DNA of 64,000 nucleotides, taken from NCBI GenBank assembly GCA_041907665.1, contig JAYRGW010000003.1, positions 62,001 through 126,000 on the forward strand, in the 5' to 3' direction. Made by a program: the position numbers and the translations under genes. Numbering within the stretch: the first letter of the stretch is position 1; the number at the start of each line of letters is the position of its first letter. This document shows positions 46,199-56,067 of the stretch, in pieces. The notes under the pieces were generated by a model. That model saw nothing but the letters and a program-made list of their open reading frames with translations. It searched no databases and was not told the origin of the DNA. Source of the DNA: JAAYUD01 sp041907665 (lineage in GTDB: Bacteria; Bacteroidota; Bacteroidia; Bacteroidales; Bacteroidaceae).

Positions 46199-46696
46199 TT
46201 AGAAATAGAAACTAAATCCAAGTTTGAATCCAAGCTTGCTATAGTCACTGTTTGAAAGACTCAAATTATAAGAAACAGAAGGTTCTATCGTTACTGTCTT
46301 AGAAAGAAAAAATGCATAACCGGCTTCGCCCACTAGTGAGAAATCATTTTCATTATTATCATTCTTGTAACGATATGAAGTATCTTTAATCATGCCACCA
46401 AAGAAAATCCCATTATCCTGTAAATAATAACGACCTCCTACCCCAACATAATATTTATCTAAATTGTCCCTCAAATCCATACCCAATGTACCTGTCAAGG
46501 CAAAGTTATCCAAAACAAAATAACCGCCCATCGCATCAAGGCCGAAATGTCCTTTTTCAGAATCACTATAAGATAGATCAATCCCTGTAACGGATGTATT
46601 CAATAAGATTTTACCCCGTTCGAACTGCGCATTGGCCGCTACTGACAATACCAGTAAGCATAAGCCGATAAATAATTTTTTCATCATTCTTATCAT
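46199..46696 (-). CDS. Small outer membrane beta-barrel protein
   Basis: This protein of about 160 residues has a signal peptide (KKLFIGLCLLVLSVAANA) followed by eight alternating-polarity strands and a C-terminal GFKLGFSFYF with final Phe, the mark of barrels inserted by BAM. The size suggests an eight-strand barrel of OmpW/OmpA-like type. The likely start is Met4 or Met5 (46687 or 46684), which gives the cleanest signal peptide. Function unknown. Confidence 0.75.
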   Translation of the reverse strand: MIRMMKKLFIGLCLLVLSVAANAQFERGKILLNTSVTGIDLSYSDSEKGHFGLDAMGGYFVLDNFALTGTLGMDLRDNLDKYYVGVGGRYYLQDNGIFFGGMIKDTSYRYKNDNNENDFSLVGEAGYAFFLSKTVTIEPSVSYNLSLSNSDYSKLGFKLGFSFYF

Positions 46697-46722
46697 TTCA
46701 AATTGTTCATACTTCTTTCAAA

Positions 46723-46920
46723 TCATGCTTGTTTATGTTTATTTTCTTTTTTCCGCAGAACAATCCACAATATAAAAGCGATAATATAAGAGAAGAATAA
46801 AGTACATATTTTCTCAACACTTGTCTCTATTAAATTGTGAGGCAATATGTAAATGGCTGTTGCTGTTATATATATAAGCAAGGCAGCAACAATCCAAGTG
46901 GATCGTCTATATTTTTTCAT
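46723..46920 (-). CDS. Small two-helix membrane protein
   Basis: This protein of about 65 residues (MKKYRRSTWIVAALLIYITA onward) has two membrane segments (about 8-26 and 34-54) and a Lys-rich tail (RKKENKHKQA). Longer frames start at 46926 or 46950. It lies 26 bases upstream of the barrel gene on the same strand, so the two may be co-transcribed. No family was recognised. Confidence 0.5.
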   Translation of the reverse strand: MKKYRRSTWIVAALLIYITATAIYILPHNLIETSVEKICTLFFSYIIAFILWIVLRKKENKHKQA

Positions 46921-47094
46921 TTTCATTAGCAATCTTATTAAGTAAAGCAACCTGTTATCAACATCATGAAAGTTTGTATAAATGTAATCACAGCATAACT
47001 TTTATCAATTACAAAAGTAACATATTCAATGAAAACTCCCAAAAATAACGGCACTTTTACTAACTTTGCAATCATAAAAAACATAAAACATACG

Positions 47095-48555
47095 ATGAAA
47101 AGAGTAACGACGATATTTTTCATTCTACTTTTTGTACTCATTAATGTCTCTGCTCAGCCTAAAAGAGAAATAAGAGCTGCATGGCTTACGACTGCATATG
47201 GATTGGATTGGCCTCGCACAAGAGCTACTTCACCAGACAAAATGCGCAAACAACAAGCCGACTTACAGACTATTCTTGACAAGCTTAAAGCGGCAAATTT
47301 CAATACCGTACTCTTTCAAACCAGAAGCCGTGACGATGTGTTCTATTACTCTAAAATAGAACCAATGAATCAATATCTGACAGATAAAATAGCAGGAGAT
47401 CCGGGATATGACCCATTAGCCTTCGTCATAAACGAATGTCATAAAAGGGGAATGGAATGCTACGCTTGGGTTGTTGCCATTCCTTTAGGATCAAAACGAC
47501 ACGTTGCATCATTAGGAAAACACTCAGCTCTATATCATACAAGTGGTATTTGTACTACCTACAAAACAGAATATTTTTTGAATCCTGCTAAGCCGAACAC
47601 GAAAATTTATTTAATGGATATTTGTCGAGAGATAACAGAAAATTATGATATAGATGGCGTTGTTTTCGACTACTTGCGATATCCCGAGTATTGTGGAAAC
47701 AAATTTCCTGATGGTGCTGACTATAAAAAATACGGTGGCGGACGTTCCATTCTGGAATGGCGCCGAGACAATATTACTGAAATAGTACGTTATCTATACA
47801 ACGGTATCAAAGCAATCAAACCCTGGGTAAAAGTTTGTAGCTGTCCTGTAGGCAAATATCGTGATACATCACGATATACATCACACGGATGGAATGCTTT
47901 TTATACCGTTTGCCAAGATCCTGAAAGATGGATGCGCGAAGGTATCCAAGACCAAATATTCCCAATGATGTATTTCCGTGGAGATAATTTTTATCCATTT
48001 GCACTCGATTGGTATGAACAAAGTAATGGGCGGCACATTGCTCCGGCATTGGGAACTTATTTTCTACTCCCGCAAGAAGGCAATTGGAGTTTTGACGACA
48101 TTATGCGGCAAATAAATTTCATCAGGGCAAACAAGCTTGCAGGTGAAAGTCATTTTCGATTGGAGTTTCTAATGAAAAACACAAAGGGTATTTATGATGG
48201 ATTGGCTAATGACAAATACATATACCCTGCTTTACAACCTCCTACGACATGGCTCGACAGTATTCCACCGACGGCACCATACGATCTACAAGTTAAGCAC
48301 GAAGAAGATAACATAACATTAACATGGAAAGCATCTCGAGATAACGATCAACGAAATGCTCCTATGTATATTATATACGCTTCCGATACTTATCCGGTCG
48401 ACACGACAAAACCGGAAAATATTATAGCACAAAGAGTTCCAGGAACTACTTACATATATATGCCTATCGAATCTTGGAAGACAAAAAATTATTTTGCGGT
48501 GACTGCAATAGATCGGTATGGAAACGAAGGAAAAGCAGTACAAGAGAAGATGTAA
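47095..48555 (+). CDS. GHL10-type secreted glycosyl hydrolase
   Basis: This 486-residue protein begins with a signal peptide (MKRVTTIFFILLFVLINVSA). A GHL10/DUF187 barrel follows: KREIRAAWLTTAYGLDWPR, FNTVLFQTRSRDDVFY, MECYAWVV and IDGVVFDYLRYP. A fibronectin type III domain lies about 395-486 (APYDLQVKHEEDNITLTWKA). In Bacteroides, such proteins act on peptidoglycan-like or other glycans, but the substrate is not known. An upstream in-frame ATG at 47029 precedes a -7 box (TAACTTTG, 47060-47067), so the ATG at 47095 is the likely start. Confidence 0.83.
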   Translation: MKRVTTIFFILLFVLINVSAQPKREIRAAWLTTAYGLDWPRTRATSPDKMRKQQADLQTILDKLKAANFNTVLFQTRSRDDVFYYSKIEPMNQYLTDKIAGDPGYDPLAFVINECHKRGMECYAWVVAIPLGSKRHVASLGKHSALYHTSGICTTYKTEYFLNPAKPNTKIYLMDICREITENYDIDGVVFDYLRYPEYCGNKFPDGADYKKYGGGRSILEWRRDNITEIVRYLYNGIKAIKPWVKVCSCPVGKYRDTSRYTSHGWNAFYTVCQDPERWMREGIQDQIFPMMYFRGDNFYPFALDWYEQSNGRHIAPALGTYFLLPQEGNWSFDDIMRQINFIRANKLAGESHFRLEFLMKNTKGIYDGLANDKYIYPALQPPTTWLDSIPPTAPYDLQVKHEEDNITLTWKASRDNDQRNAPMYIIYASDTYPVDTTKPENIIAQRVPGTTYIYMPIESWKTKNYFAVTAIDRYGNEGKAVQEKM

Positions 48556-48711
48556 ATTCTATAAAGATAAAAGCTGAAAAAAGTATCTACAGATTGCAAA
48601 TATTGAAATCAAAGTATTCATTCGCCTCCTATTCTTTATAGCTTTTACTTTAAGAATGATAGAAAAAATTTACTTTAATAAGAAAATATACAAGCAGAGT
48701 TTTAAATTAAA

Positions 48712-49998
48712 ATGGAAAACAAGAAACTGAATCTCGGCACACTTTGTGTCCAAAGCGGCTGGAAACCAACCAAAGGAGAACCTCGTGTTCTACCTATTTA
48801 TCAAAGTACCACGTTCAAATATGATACTAGTGAACAAATGGCTAAGTTGTTCGACCTAGAAGATAACGGATTCTTCTATACCCGCTTACAAAATCCGACC
48901 AATGAAGCTGTAGCCAAAAAAATTGCAGAATTAGAAGGAGGCGTTGCTGCAATCCTTACATCTTCGGGACAAGCAGCCAATTTCTTTGCCATATTTAATA
49001 TATGTGAGGCAGGTGACCATTTTGTTAGTTCTAAGAATATATATGGTGGGACCTACAATCTATTTGGTACAACATTGAAAAAGCTTGGCATTGAATGTAC
49101 TTTTATAGACGACGATGCTTCTGAAGAAGAAATAAGCGCAGCTTTCCGTCCAAACACCAAACTTCTTTTCGGCGAGAGTATCTCCAACCCAGGCGTTCAA
49201 GTCCTTGACTTTGAAAAATTCGCACGCGTTGCTCATAGTCATGGCGTACCGTTTATTGTAGACAACACATTTCCGACACCTATCAATTGCCGTCCAATAG
49301 AATGGGGAGCAGATATTATTACTCATTCTACTACTAAATATATGGATGGTCATGCTACAAGTGTAGGAGGTGCAATTATAGATAGCGGCAATTTTGATTG
49401 GGAAGCCTATGCTGATAAATATCCTGGATTGACACAACCCGATGCCTCTTATCATGGGTTAGTCTACACAAAAGCATTCGGCAAATTGGCTTATATCACT
49501 AAAGCGACTTCTCAACTTATGCGCGATTTGGGAAGCATCCCCTCTCCTTTCAACTGTTTTTTGCTGAATCTAGGTCTTGAAACTCTTCATCTAAGAGTAA
49601 AACAGCATTGCAGCAATGCACAAAAAGTAGCAGAATGGCTTGCAGCAAATGACCAAGTAGCTTGGGTTAATTACCCAGGGCTCTCTAGTGATAAATATCA
49701 CTCTTTAGCGACAAAATACATGGACAAAGGGCGTACATCGGGAGTTATTGCTTTCGGACTAAAAGGAGGACGTGAAGAAAGTATTCACTTTATGGACAAT
49801 CTTAAGTTCATTGCCATCGTTACTCATGTTGCAGATGCCCGTACCTGCATTCTACATCCTGCAAGCCATACACATCGTCAAATGAGCGATGAACAACTTC
49901 GAGAAGCAGGAGTAGCGCCCGATTTGATCAGATTATCAATCGGAATTGAAGATGTTGACGATATTATCAACGATATAGAACAGGCTCTAAGAAAATAG
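48712..49998 (+). CDS. metY: O-acetylhomoserine sulfhydrylase/aminocarboxypropyltransferase
   Basis: This 428-residue PLP enzyme belongs to the Cys/Met metabolism family. The PLP Lys209 lies in HSTTKYMDGHAT; other motifs are YTRLQNPTNEAV and SSGQAANFFAIF. It makes homocysteine from O-acetylhomoserine and sulfide, feeding methionine synthesis. The length and the GTLCVQSGWKP N terminus favour MetY over MetB. No SAM-type riboswitch was seen in the 156-base upstream spacer. It ends at a bidirectional terminator. Confidence 0.92.
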   Translation: MENKKLNLGTLCVQSGWKPTKGEPRVLPIYQSTTFKYDTSEQMAKLFDLEDNGFFYTRLQNPTNEAVAKKIAELEGGVAAILTSSGQAANFFAIFNICEAGDHFVSSKNIYGGTYNLFGTTLKKLGIECTFIDDDASEEEISAAFRPNTKLLFGESISNPGVQVLDFEKFARVAHSHGVPFIVDNTFPTPINCRPIEWGADIITHSTTKYMDGHATSVGGAIIDSGNFDWEAYADKYPGLTQPDASYHGLVYTKAFGKLAYITKATSQLMRDLGSIPSPFNCFLLNLGLETLHLRVKQHCSNAQKVAEWLAANDQVAWVNYPGLSSDKYHSLATKYMDKGRTSGVIAFGLKGGREESIHFMDNLKFIAIVTHVADARTCILHPASHTHRQMSDEQLREAGVAPDLIRLSIGIEDVDDIINDIEQALRK

Positions 49999-50046
49999 GA
50001 GCCAAAATACCTAAGTACTTATTTGAATTAGTACAGATAAACAATA

Positions 50047-50095
50047 AAAGCCCAATAAAACTAATCTAACAGTTGTCTTATTGGGCTTTCCTTTT
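50047..50095. terminator. Bidirectional terminator between metY and mazG
   Basis: A perfect 12-bp stem (AAAGCCCAATAA 50047-50058 with 50078-50089) encloses a 19-base loop. T-rich tails follow on the plus strand (CCTTTT), and A's preceding it give a short T-tract on the minus strand. It serves two converging genes. Confidence 0.8.
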
Positions 50096-50879
50096 ATAAC
50101 CCTTTCTTTTTTGCTTCATCCCAAATGTCATCCATTTCTGCAAGAGTCATATCTTTAAGGTTCCTCCCTTGCTTTATGGTGTGTTCTTCAAGATAGTTGA
50201 AACGGCGCAAGAACTTTTGATTGGTACGTTCGAGGGCATTATCAGGATTTATTCCATACAGACGAGCAGCATTTATAAGACTGAAAAAAAGATCTCCAAA
50301 TTCACCCTCCGCCTTATCTTTGTCCATCTGAGAGATTTCGACTTGCAATTCATCAAATTCTTCTTTTACTTTATTCCACACCTGTTCTTTCTCTTCCCAA
50401 TCGAAACCAACGTTACGAGCTTTGTCTTGCATACGATAGGCCTTGATTACCGATGGTAAAGCAGCGGGTACTCCACTCAACACAGATTTGTTACCATCCT
50501 TCTCCTTTAATTTAAGCTGTTCCCAATTTTGAATAACTTCATTCGCATCTTTAGCCGAAGCATTACCATAAATATGAGGATGGCGATAAATAAGTTTCTC
50601 ACAGAGTCGGTCACATACATCTTTCATATCAAAATTGCCTGTTTCAGAACCTATTTTGGCATAAAAGCCCACATGCAACAACACATCACCCAGTTCTTTA
50701 CAAATATCTTTTTTATCACCACGTATCAAAGCGTCACACAATTCATAAGTCTCTTCAATGGTATTGGGACGCAAACTGTCATTGGTTTGTTTCCTATCCC
50801 ATGGACACTTCACCCGCAACTCATCCATAATATCAAGGAAACGACCAAAGGCTTCCATTTTTTCTTCTTTAGTATGCAT
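50094..50879 (-). CDS. mazG: Nucleoside triphosphate pyrophosphohydrolase MazG
   Basis: This 261-residue protein has two MazG domains. The first (about 8-120) has CPWDRKQTNDSLRPNTIEET with the EExYE metal-binding helix and KELGDVLLHVGFYAKI. The second (about 165-255) has EEFDELQVEI and EGEFGDLFFSLINAA. It hydrolyses non-canonical or excess NTPs to NMP. Its start overlaps the stop of the DUF3810 gene by one base (TAATG), so the pair is translationally coupled. Confidence 0.92.
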   Translation of the reverse strand: MHTKEEKMEAFGRFLDIMDELRVKCPWDRKQTNDSLRPNTIEETYELCDALIRGDKKDICKELGDVLLHVGFYAKIGSETGNFDMKDVCDRLCEKLIYRHPHIYGNASAKDANEVIQNWEQLKLKEKDGNKSVLSGVPAALPSVIKAYRMQDKARNVGFDWEEKEQVWNKVKEEFDELQVEISQMDKDKAEGEFGDLFFSLINAARLYGINPDNALERTNQKFLRRFNYLEEHTIKQGRNLKDMTLAEMDDIWDEAKKKGL

Positions 50880-51925
50880 TATATCATTTTTTTATATCGT
50901 TCATAACTGATGAGCAATTCCACTACTTGAGAATAGTTTTTTTGCCCGTTTTCTATTTTATTTCCTTTTAAATAAAGTTCGTAAAGCCAATTTTGAGCAG
51001 CTCCAAGAGTTGGGCTATAAAGAGCCTGCCAATAATAACGATGATAAGTATACAATCGCTTTATTTCTGGGCGAATAAGTCGTTTTACCCGATTAAATTG
51101 TTCAGTCGTCATCAGTATCTTGGCATTACTCAATACATATCCCATTATAAAAAAATAGCCACTAAAACGCACCGACGGATTATCAGACCGAAGACAAACT
51201 TCGTATGCATAAAAGTTTGCCTCTGCTTCCGATGATATACCCAATAGATGTGCCATCTCGTGAGCATAAACAGCAGGATAATCGATAGGTAACAAATTGC
51301 GATTAAGATGAAACTCGCAAAAGAATGGGCCCATATATCCCGATACGCCAACACTGGATATAAAATCAGAAAAGAGCATTGTTTTAGGCCTGAGATAGTT
51401 ATGTTGAGGTGCATGAATTTTAAGAGAGTCACCTACTTTGCTATAAATAAGAGGTATTTCTCTATTAACATTCTCCTTATTAACCGAAAAGGATGCAACA
51501 TAGCTATTATTCAAATCAGTAATATAATGATCAACAAAACGAGCAAACAACGCGGAAGTATATTGCACAGGCTTAATATGGGTACGTTGCATGAAATGCG
51601 GTTGAGAATAATTCAATCCCCATGCAATATAAAACCAGATATAAACCCATAATAAATATTCTATATCGCACGATAGAATTTTCCCCCAGCGCATGTGATA
51701 CTTATACCGGATATATATAGGCATTAAAATTACTACAAATAGTGAAAATGTAACAAAAACATCTCCAATAGAAAACGGAATGATGGCTGATATTCCAGTA
51801 AATAGCCACGAAAATACCGGATAAAAATCAGAGGCATACCATCGTCCCCATGAAGGAATAATCTGGGCTAAAATAACCGTAATCAATAATACTATTAAGA
51901 CAATGTGTCGTTTTTTTAATTTCAT
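50879..51925 (-). CDS. DUF3810 family membrane protein with zinc-protease motif
   Basis: This 348-residue protein has three membrane helices at the N terminus (about 7-25, 38-70, 88-105) and a soluble part with HEMAHLLGISSEAEAN (about 226-241), a gluzincin-type HExxH plus downstream Glu. The family is DUF3810 of Bacteroidetes, of unknown function. It is coupled to mazG. A peptidase role in the envelope is inferred from the motif only. Confidence 0.82.
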   Translation of the reverse strand: MKLKKRHIVLIVLLITVILAQIIPSWGRWYASDFYPVFSWLFTGISAIIPFSIGDVFVTFSLFVVILMPIYIRYKYHMRWGKILSCDIEYLLWVYIWFYIAWGLNYSQPHFMQRTHIKPVQYTSALFARFVDHYITDLNNSYVASFSVNKENVNREIPLIYSKVGDSLKIHAPQHNYLRPKTMLFSDFISSVGVSGYMGPFFCEFHLNRNLLPIDYPAVYAHEMAHLLGISSEAEANFYAYEVCLRSDNPSVRFSGYFFIMGYVLSNAKILMTTEQFNRVKRLIRPEIKRLYTYHRYYWQALYSPTLGAAQNWLYELYLKGNKIENGQKNYSQVVELLISYERYKKMI

Positions 51926-52160
51926 GCTTACTCACTTTTTAACCGAATCAAATAAGGTCGCGATTATAATCTTGCAAAACTACTAAATAACCATGGCTTA
52001 TCGAAAACATAATGACAATATTTTGTTCTTGCCTTATGCTATTCTTGGCTCTACCACTAAATTTCTCTCTACACAATTCCCTCCTTATTCATTCCATAAA
52101 CAAAATATTATTAGTATATTCGCAAAATCGATTGATATCAGGGACTAACAAGGAGTGATT

Positions 52161-54584
52161 ATGTTAACAAAACGTACTATGATAGAGAAAATCGTACTAT
52201 GCTTGCTCATAGGAGTAACTAGTTCCATAACATGCAGCGCTCATCCTTTAATAAAAAGGATAAAAGCATGGAATTGGCAAATATCGAATCAAGGGTATTT
52301 GGAGCAAATCATATTTAAGGATAGACAAGGAAATGATACTATTCCTTTTTTCAAAGGTAACAAAACTAAAGGACCGGCTTTTTATATCAACAAAGGAGAT
52401 AAAGATATCATTACCGAATGGAGAGGTGGAAAGATGAAAATCTTTCATGCTAAAATTGACGACATTGTCTGTCATCTACACTATGAACAATGGAAAGGTA
52501 TGCCGGCCTTATTCATCACTCTAAAAAATACCGGTAAACAATTATTCAGGCCAACGAAAGCTGGTATAAAACTAGGTATTGATACCTATATGGATAAATA
52601 CCCCGATTGGTTAGGCAAATATTTTCCTACACTGATGCGCAATGAAAAAACACATTTTTTTGGCTACTTACAGACACCTTTAAGACATACTCTAGGAATT
52701 GTTTCACCACGTCCGATTGCATCATGGAGCCTTGATTACAACTTAGGTTACCGAGACCCTGCATCGGATTGGTTTATGGGGCACCGAATAGAATCTCTCA
52801 ACATTGATTTATTAAATGCACTTCCTCTACCCGATCGCCACCCACAAAACTTAAATGAGCTGAAACCAGGACAATTAAAAAGATGGATCATTGCATTTAT
52901 ACCTATCGACAAGCCTGAATTCTTTGAAGCTACCATTCATCAAGTGGCCAATTTCCCGATGATACAAATGCAACAAACAGCATTCTGTCCAAATGAGACA
53001 GCCATCTTTGACGTCTTTGCCAACAGACCAGAAGTCAGTGTTTGTAATGATGAAGGACAACCACTAAGTATCAATACGAAAGCTATTTCGAAAGGCATCT
53101 ATCGAATAAAATGTAAACTTCCGCAAGTGGGACTATATAAAGTGACAGTAGATGATGGAAATTACCGATCAGAGGCGATGTTAACAGCACATGCTTCTTA
53201 TCAATGGACATTGGAACAAGCAAGAAAAGCGACTTTAAAATATCAACAGAAGCCAACTTCACACGCTGAAAGTTGGTATGGATTTTATTCGGCATTTATT
53301 GCTGCAAAATATTTTCCGGATAAAGAGATAGACAAAACACTTAGCAAACGATTCGACTACTTATACAATAAATTATATGATTCTATTAATATTAGTCCAC
53401 TTTATTATAAAGAACGAATTCAAAATACCTCAACTACTATCGGTATATTGGTTGAAAAATATTATGCCGAAAAGCAAATAAAAGATTTGCTCCATGCATC
53501 AAAGTTAGCCGATTGGTTGATGAACACATCGCAACGGCAAAAAGATGGTGCCTATGTTAATCATCAAAACGTCTATACCAGCGTTATATACATAGCCAAA
53601 AGTATGCTCGAGCTGTCAATTGCAGAACAAGAAGTCGCAGAAGAAAACACTTTTTGGCAAAGTGCAGCCAAAAGACATTATAACTCAGCAAAACGAGCCA
53701 TTGACCAACTAGTTGCGCAACAAGGTAATTTCGAAACAGAAGGTGAAAAAGCATTCGAAGACGGGATGATGTCTTGTTCGGCACTGCAAATAGGCATGCT
53801 GGCCTTAATGCAAAAAGACGAAAAGGATAGACAACACTATACCAATGCCATGTTGAGGATTTTGCAAAGTCACGACTGCCTTACACAATTAAGAGTTCCT
53901 GATGCCCGCCGCAGAGGGGGTACAATCCGTTATGGGGAAGCACAATATGACGTACAAATGCTACCAAATATGATTTGTTCTCCACATGGCTGGAGTGCAT
54001 GGAGGACATATGCGACTTACTATGCCTATCTGCTGACCGGTGATGAAAAATGGCTATTACAAACCTACAACGCAATGGGTGCCTTTATTAATCTAATAGA
54101 CTACAAAACAGGTGACTTGAGATGGGCTTTCATCGTTGATCCCTACATAAGAGCTAAACAAACGTGCAGCGCCGATCCACACTATGCTGCAGATTCAATT
54201 AATTTAGGTAATCCACATCCCGATTTGTATAAAACGCATTCCTTTATTGTAGGCGAACAATATGTAGGAATGGTAAGCGATTGGCAAACCGTTAATACAC
54301 AAGACAACGATGTCCATGAAATATTCAAATGTATGAGCGAAAGTATGCTAACCAATGCTTTTGTTATAGAGCACCCGAATGAAGAATATATAGGATACAA
54401 TTGCAAAATCAACAAAATAGGTAACAAACTGTATGTTGAAACAAACGAAAAGCAGATGGTTAATTTACATTGCAACTTGAAGACTAGTATCACTATTATA
54501 TTCAATGGAAAGGCCCGCCAGTTACCGATACACTATTTGGGTTGGGCTTTTGGAAAAGACAAATACTTACCCAAAGAAGACTAA
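52161..54584 (+). CDS. Large secreted protein, possible alpha/alpha-barrel carbohydrate-active enzyme
   Basis: This 807-residue protein was not recognised with certainty. It has a signal peptide (about 1-28). The N-terminal half (about 30-340) is beta-rich. The second half (about 350-730) is helical with repeats typical of six-hairpin barrels: HAESWYGFYSAFIAAKYF, YTSVIYIAKSMLEL, MICSPHGWSAWRTYATYYAY. The C terminus (740-807) returns to beta strands. This layout occurs in polysaccharide lyases and glycoside hydrolases with alpha/alpha toroids. The start at ATG 52161 is supported by a strong AAGGAG five bases upstream, unusual for this phylum; a GTG at 52155 inside that site is less likely. Confidence 0.6.
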   Translation: MLTKRTMIEKIVLCLLIGVTSSITCSAHPLIKRIKAWNWQISNQGYLEQIIFKDRQGNDTIPFFKGNKTKGPAFYINKGDKDIITEWRGGKMKIFHAKIDDIVCHLHYEQWKGMPALFITLKNTGKQLFRPTKAGIKLGIDTYMDKYPDWLGKYFPTLMRNEKTHFFGYLQTPLRHTLGIVSPRPIASWSLDYNLGYRDPASDWFMGHRIESLNIDLLNALPLPDRHPQNLNELKPGQLKRWIIAFIPIDKPEFFEATIHQVANFPMIQMQQTAFCPNETAIFDVFANRPEVSVCNDEGQPLSINTKAISKGIYRIKCKLPQVGLYKVTVDDGNYRSEAMLTAHASYQWTLEQARKATLKYQQKPTSHAESWYGFYSAFIAAKYFPDKEIDKTLSKRFDYLYNKLYDSINISPLYYKERIQNTSTTIGILVEKYYAEKQIKDLLHASKLADWLMNTSQRQKDGAYVNHQNVYTSVIYIAKSMLELSIAEQEVAEENTFWQSAAKRHYNSAKRAIDQLVAQQGNFETEGEKAFEDGMMSCSALQIGMLALMQKDEKDRQHYTNAMLRILQSHDCLTQLRVPDARRRGGTIRYGEAQYDVQMLPNMICSPHGWSAWRTYATYYAYLLTGDEKWLLQTYNAMGAFINLIDYKTGDLRWAFIVDPYIRAKQTCSADPHYAADSINLGNPHPDLYKTHSFIVGEQYVGMVSDWQTVNTQDNDVHEIFKCMSESMLTNAFVIEHPNEEYIGYNCKINKIGNKLYVETNEKQMVNLHCNLKTSITIIFNGKARQLPIHYLGWAFGKDKYLPKED

Positions 54585-54601
54585 ACCTGATGAAACAAAG
54601 A

Positions 54602-54636
54602 CTAAAAAGAGCACCCTTCTCACGAAGAGCACTCTT
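54602..54636 (-). terminator. Terminator of the glnB-amtB operon
   Basis: On the minus strand a 13-bp stem with three G-U pairs closes a GTGA tetraloop (54607-54636), followed by TTTTT. It lies 42 bases past amtB. Confidence 0.75.
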
Positions 54637-54677
54637 ACAATAATAATATTAACTTACAATCGTTAGATTATCATCAA

Positions 54678-56009
54678 CTAACTGTTATAAGCATTTTCGC
54701 CATGTTCGTAGACGTCCAGACCTTCCTCCTCTTCACGAGGCGCAACTCTGATGCCTATTAATTTATCTACGATTTTAAACAAAATGTATGTTAGTACACC
54801 GCTGTATACTATAGAAAACAGTGTCGCAATGATTTGAACTAAAAGCTGATGCCAATTGCCAAACAAAGCACCTTCAGCACCTGTAGGTCCTGTAATAGCT
54901 TTAGTTGCAAATACACCAGTAAGAATAGAACCGATAATTCCACCAATGCCATGTACACCAAAAGCATCAAGCGAATCATCATAATTCAGTTTGATTTTAA
55001 CATAAGCCACCATCCAAAAGCAAACAATTGCAGAAATAGCCCCAATGGCAATCGCTCCTAATATCCCAACTGATCCTGATGCGGGAGTAATGGCAACCAA
55101 ACCTGCTACAGCACCTGTACAAACACCCACGGTAGTAGGCTTTTTGTTAAGTACCCAATCGATTATCATCCATGTAAGAGCAGATACACAAGTAGCAATA
55201 TGAGTTACCAAAAAAGCGTTGGCATCAAGTCCATCTGCTGTCAATCCGCTACCGGCATTGAAGCCGAACCAACCTAGCCACAAAAAAGCTGCGCCGATAA
55301 AGACATAAGGTATTTGGTGAGGAGAAGTAGGATGCCCTGACTTATAATCGCTACGACTTCCCAGCATCAAAGCCATAACTAAAGCCGATATTCCAGCATT
55401 GATATGAACAACAGTTCCACCGGCAAAGTCGATAGCCCCCATTTGCTGTAGCCAACCGCCTCCCCATACAAAATGAGCCATCGGATTGTAAACTAGAATA
55501 GACCACAATACGGTAAAAAATAAAAAGCCGGAAAACTTCACTCGCTCTGCAAAAGAGCCGATGATAAGTCCCGGAGTAATAACAGCAAACATGCACTGGA
55601 AAAGTACGAAAGTAATTTCGGGTATACCGGCAGGTGACAAAATAGAACCGGTAGTTACACCATTGAGGAATACTTTATCAAATCCACCGATAAAATTACC
55701 TATAGCCATACCTTGAAATCCTTTGCCAAACACCCAACTATAACCGAAAGCCACCCACAAGACACTAACCACACAAACACAAATCAGACATTGCATAATA
55801 ATGCTCAACACATTTTTTTGTCTGACCAAACCACCATAAAATAAAGCCAATCCCGGAATGGTCATCAACATCACTAATATCGTAGCCATCGTTATCCATG
55901 CAGTATTACCGGCATTTAAAACGGGAGTAGTAGCTACAGCACCTTGCGCCATAGCACTAAAAGGCATTAAAAACAAAAGAATGAGTATCAAATATAAATA
56001 TCGTTTCAT
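54678..56009 (-). CDS. amtB: Ammonium transporter AmtB
   Basis: This 443-residue membrane protein carries ammonium or ammonia across the inner membrane. It has a cleavable signal peptide (MKRYLYLILILLFLMPFSAM), then about eleven helices with the family motifs: NAGNTAWITMATILVMLMTI, GLALFYGGL, AGGTVVHINAG (pore His168-type) and FGVHGIGGIIGSILTGVF (second pore His). The frame extends to 56144, but that would overlap glnB. The ATG at 56009 is preferred, with AAGGA upstream and the signal peptide directly following. The GlnB protein encoded just upstream would gate it. Confidence 0.93.
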   Translation of the reverse strand: MKRYLYLILILLFLMPFSAMAQGAVATTPVLNAGNTAWITMATILVMLMTIPGLALFYGGLVRQKNVLSIIMQCLICVCVVSVLWVAFGYSWVFGKGFQGMAIGNFIGGFDKVFLNGVTTGSILSPAGIPEITFVLFQCMFAVITPGLIIGSFAERVKFSGFLFFTVLWSILVYNPMAHFVWGGGWLQQMGAIDFAGGTVVHINAGISALVMALMLGSRSDYKSGHPTSPHQIPYVFIGAAFLWLGWFGFNAGSGLTADGLDANAFLVTHIATCVSALTWMIIDWVLNKKPTTVGVCTGAVAGLVAITPASGSVGILGAIAIGAISAIVCFWMVAYVKIKLNYDDSLDAFGVHGIGGIIGSILTGVFATKAITGPTGAEGALFGNWHQLLVQIIATLFSIVYSGVLTYILFKIVDKLIGIRVAPREEEEGLDVYEHGENAYNS

Positions 56010-56067
56010 AGTTATCCTTACTTTTTCGTTATCCTTTATTAATATTTTATCAAATGTATTGTTGTGC

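Noticed and set aside
48556..48711. SAM riboswitch before metY
   Set aside because: No SAM-I, SAM-II or other known aptamer core could be recognised in the 156-base spacer.
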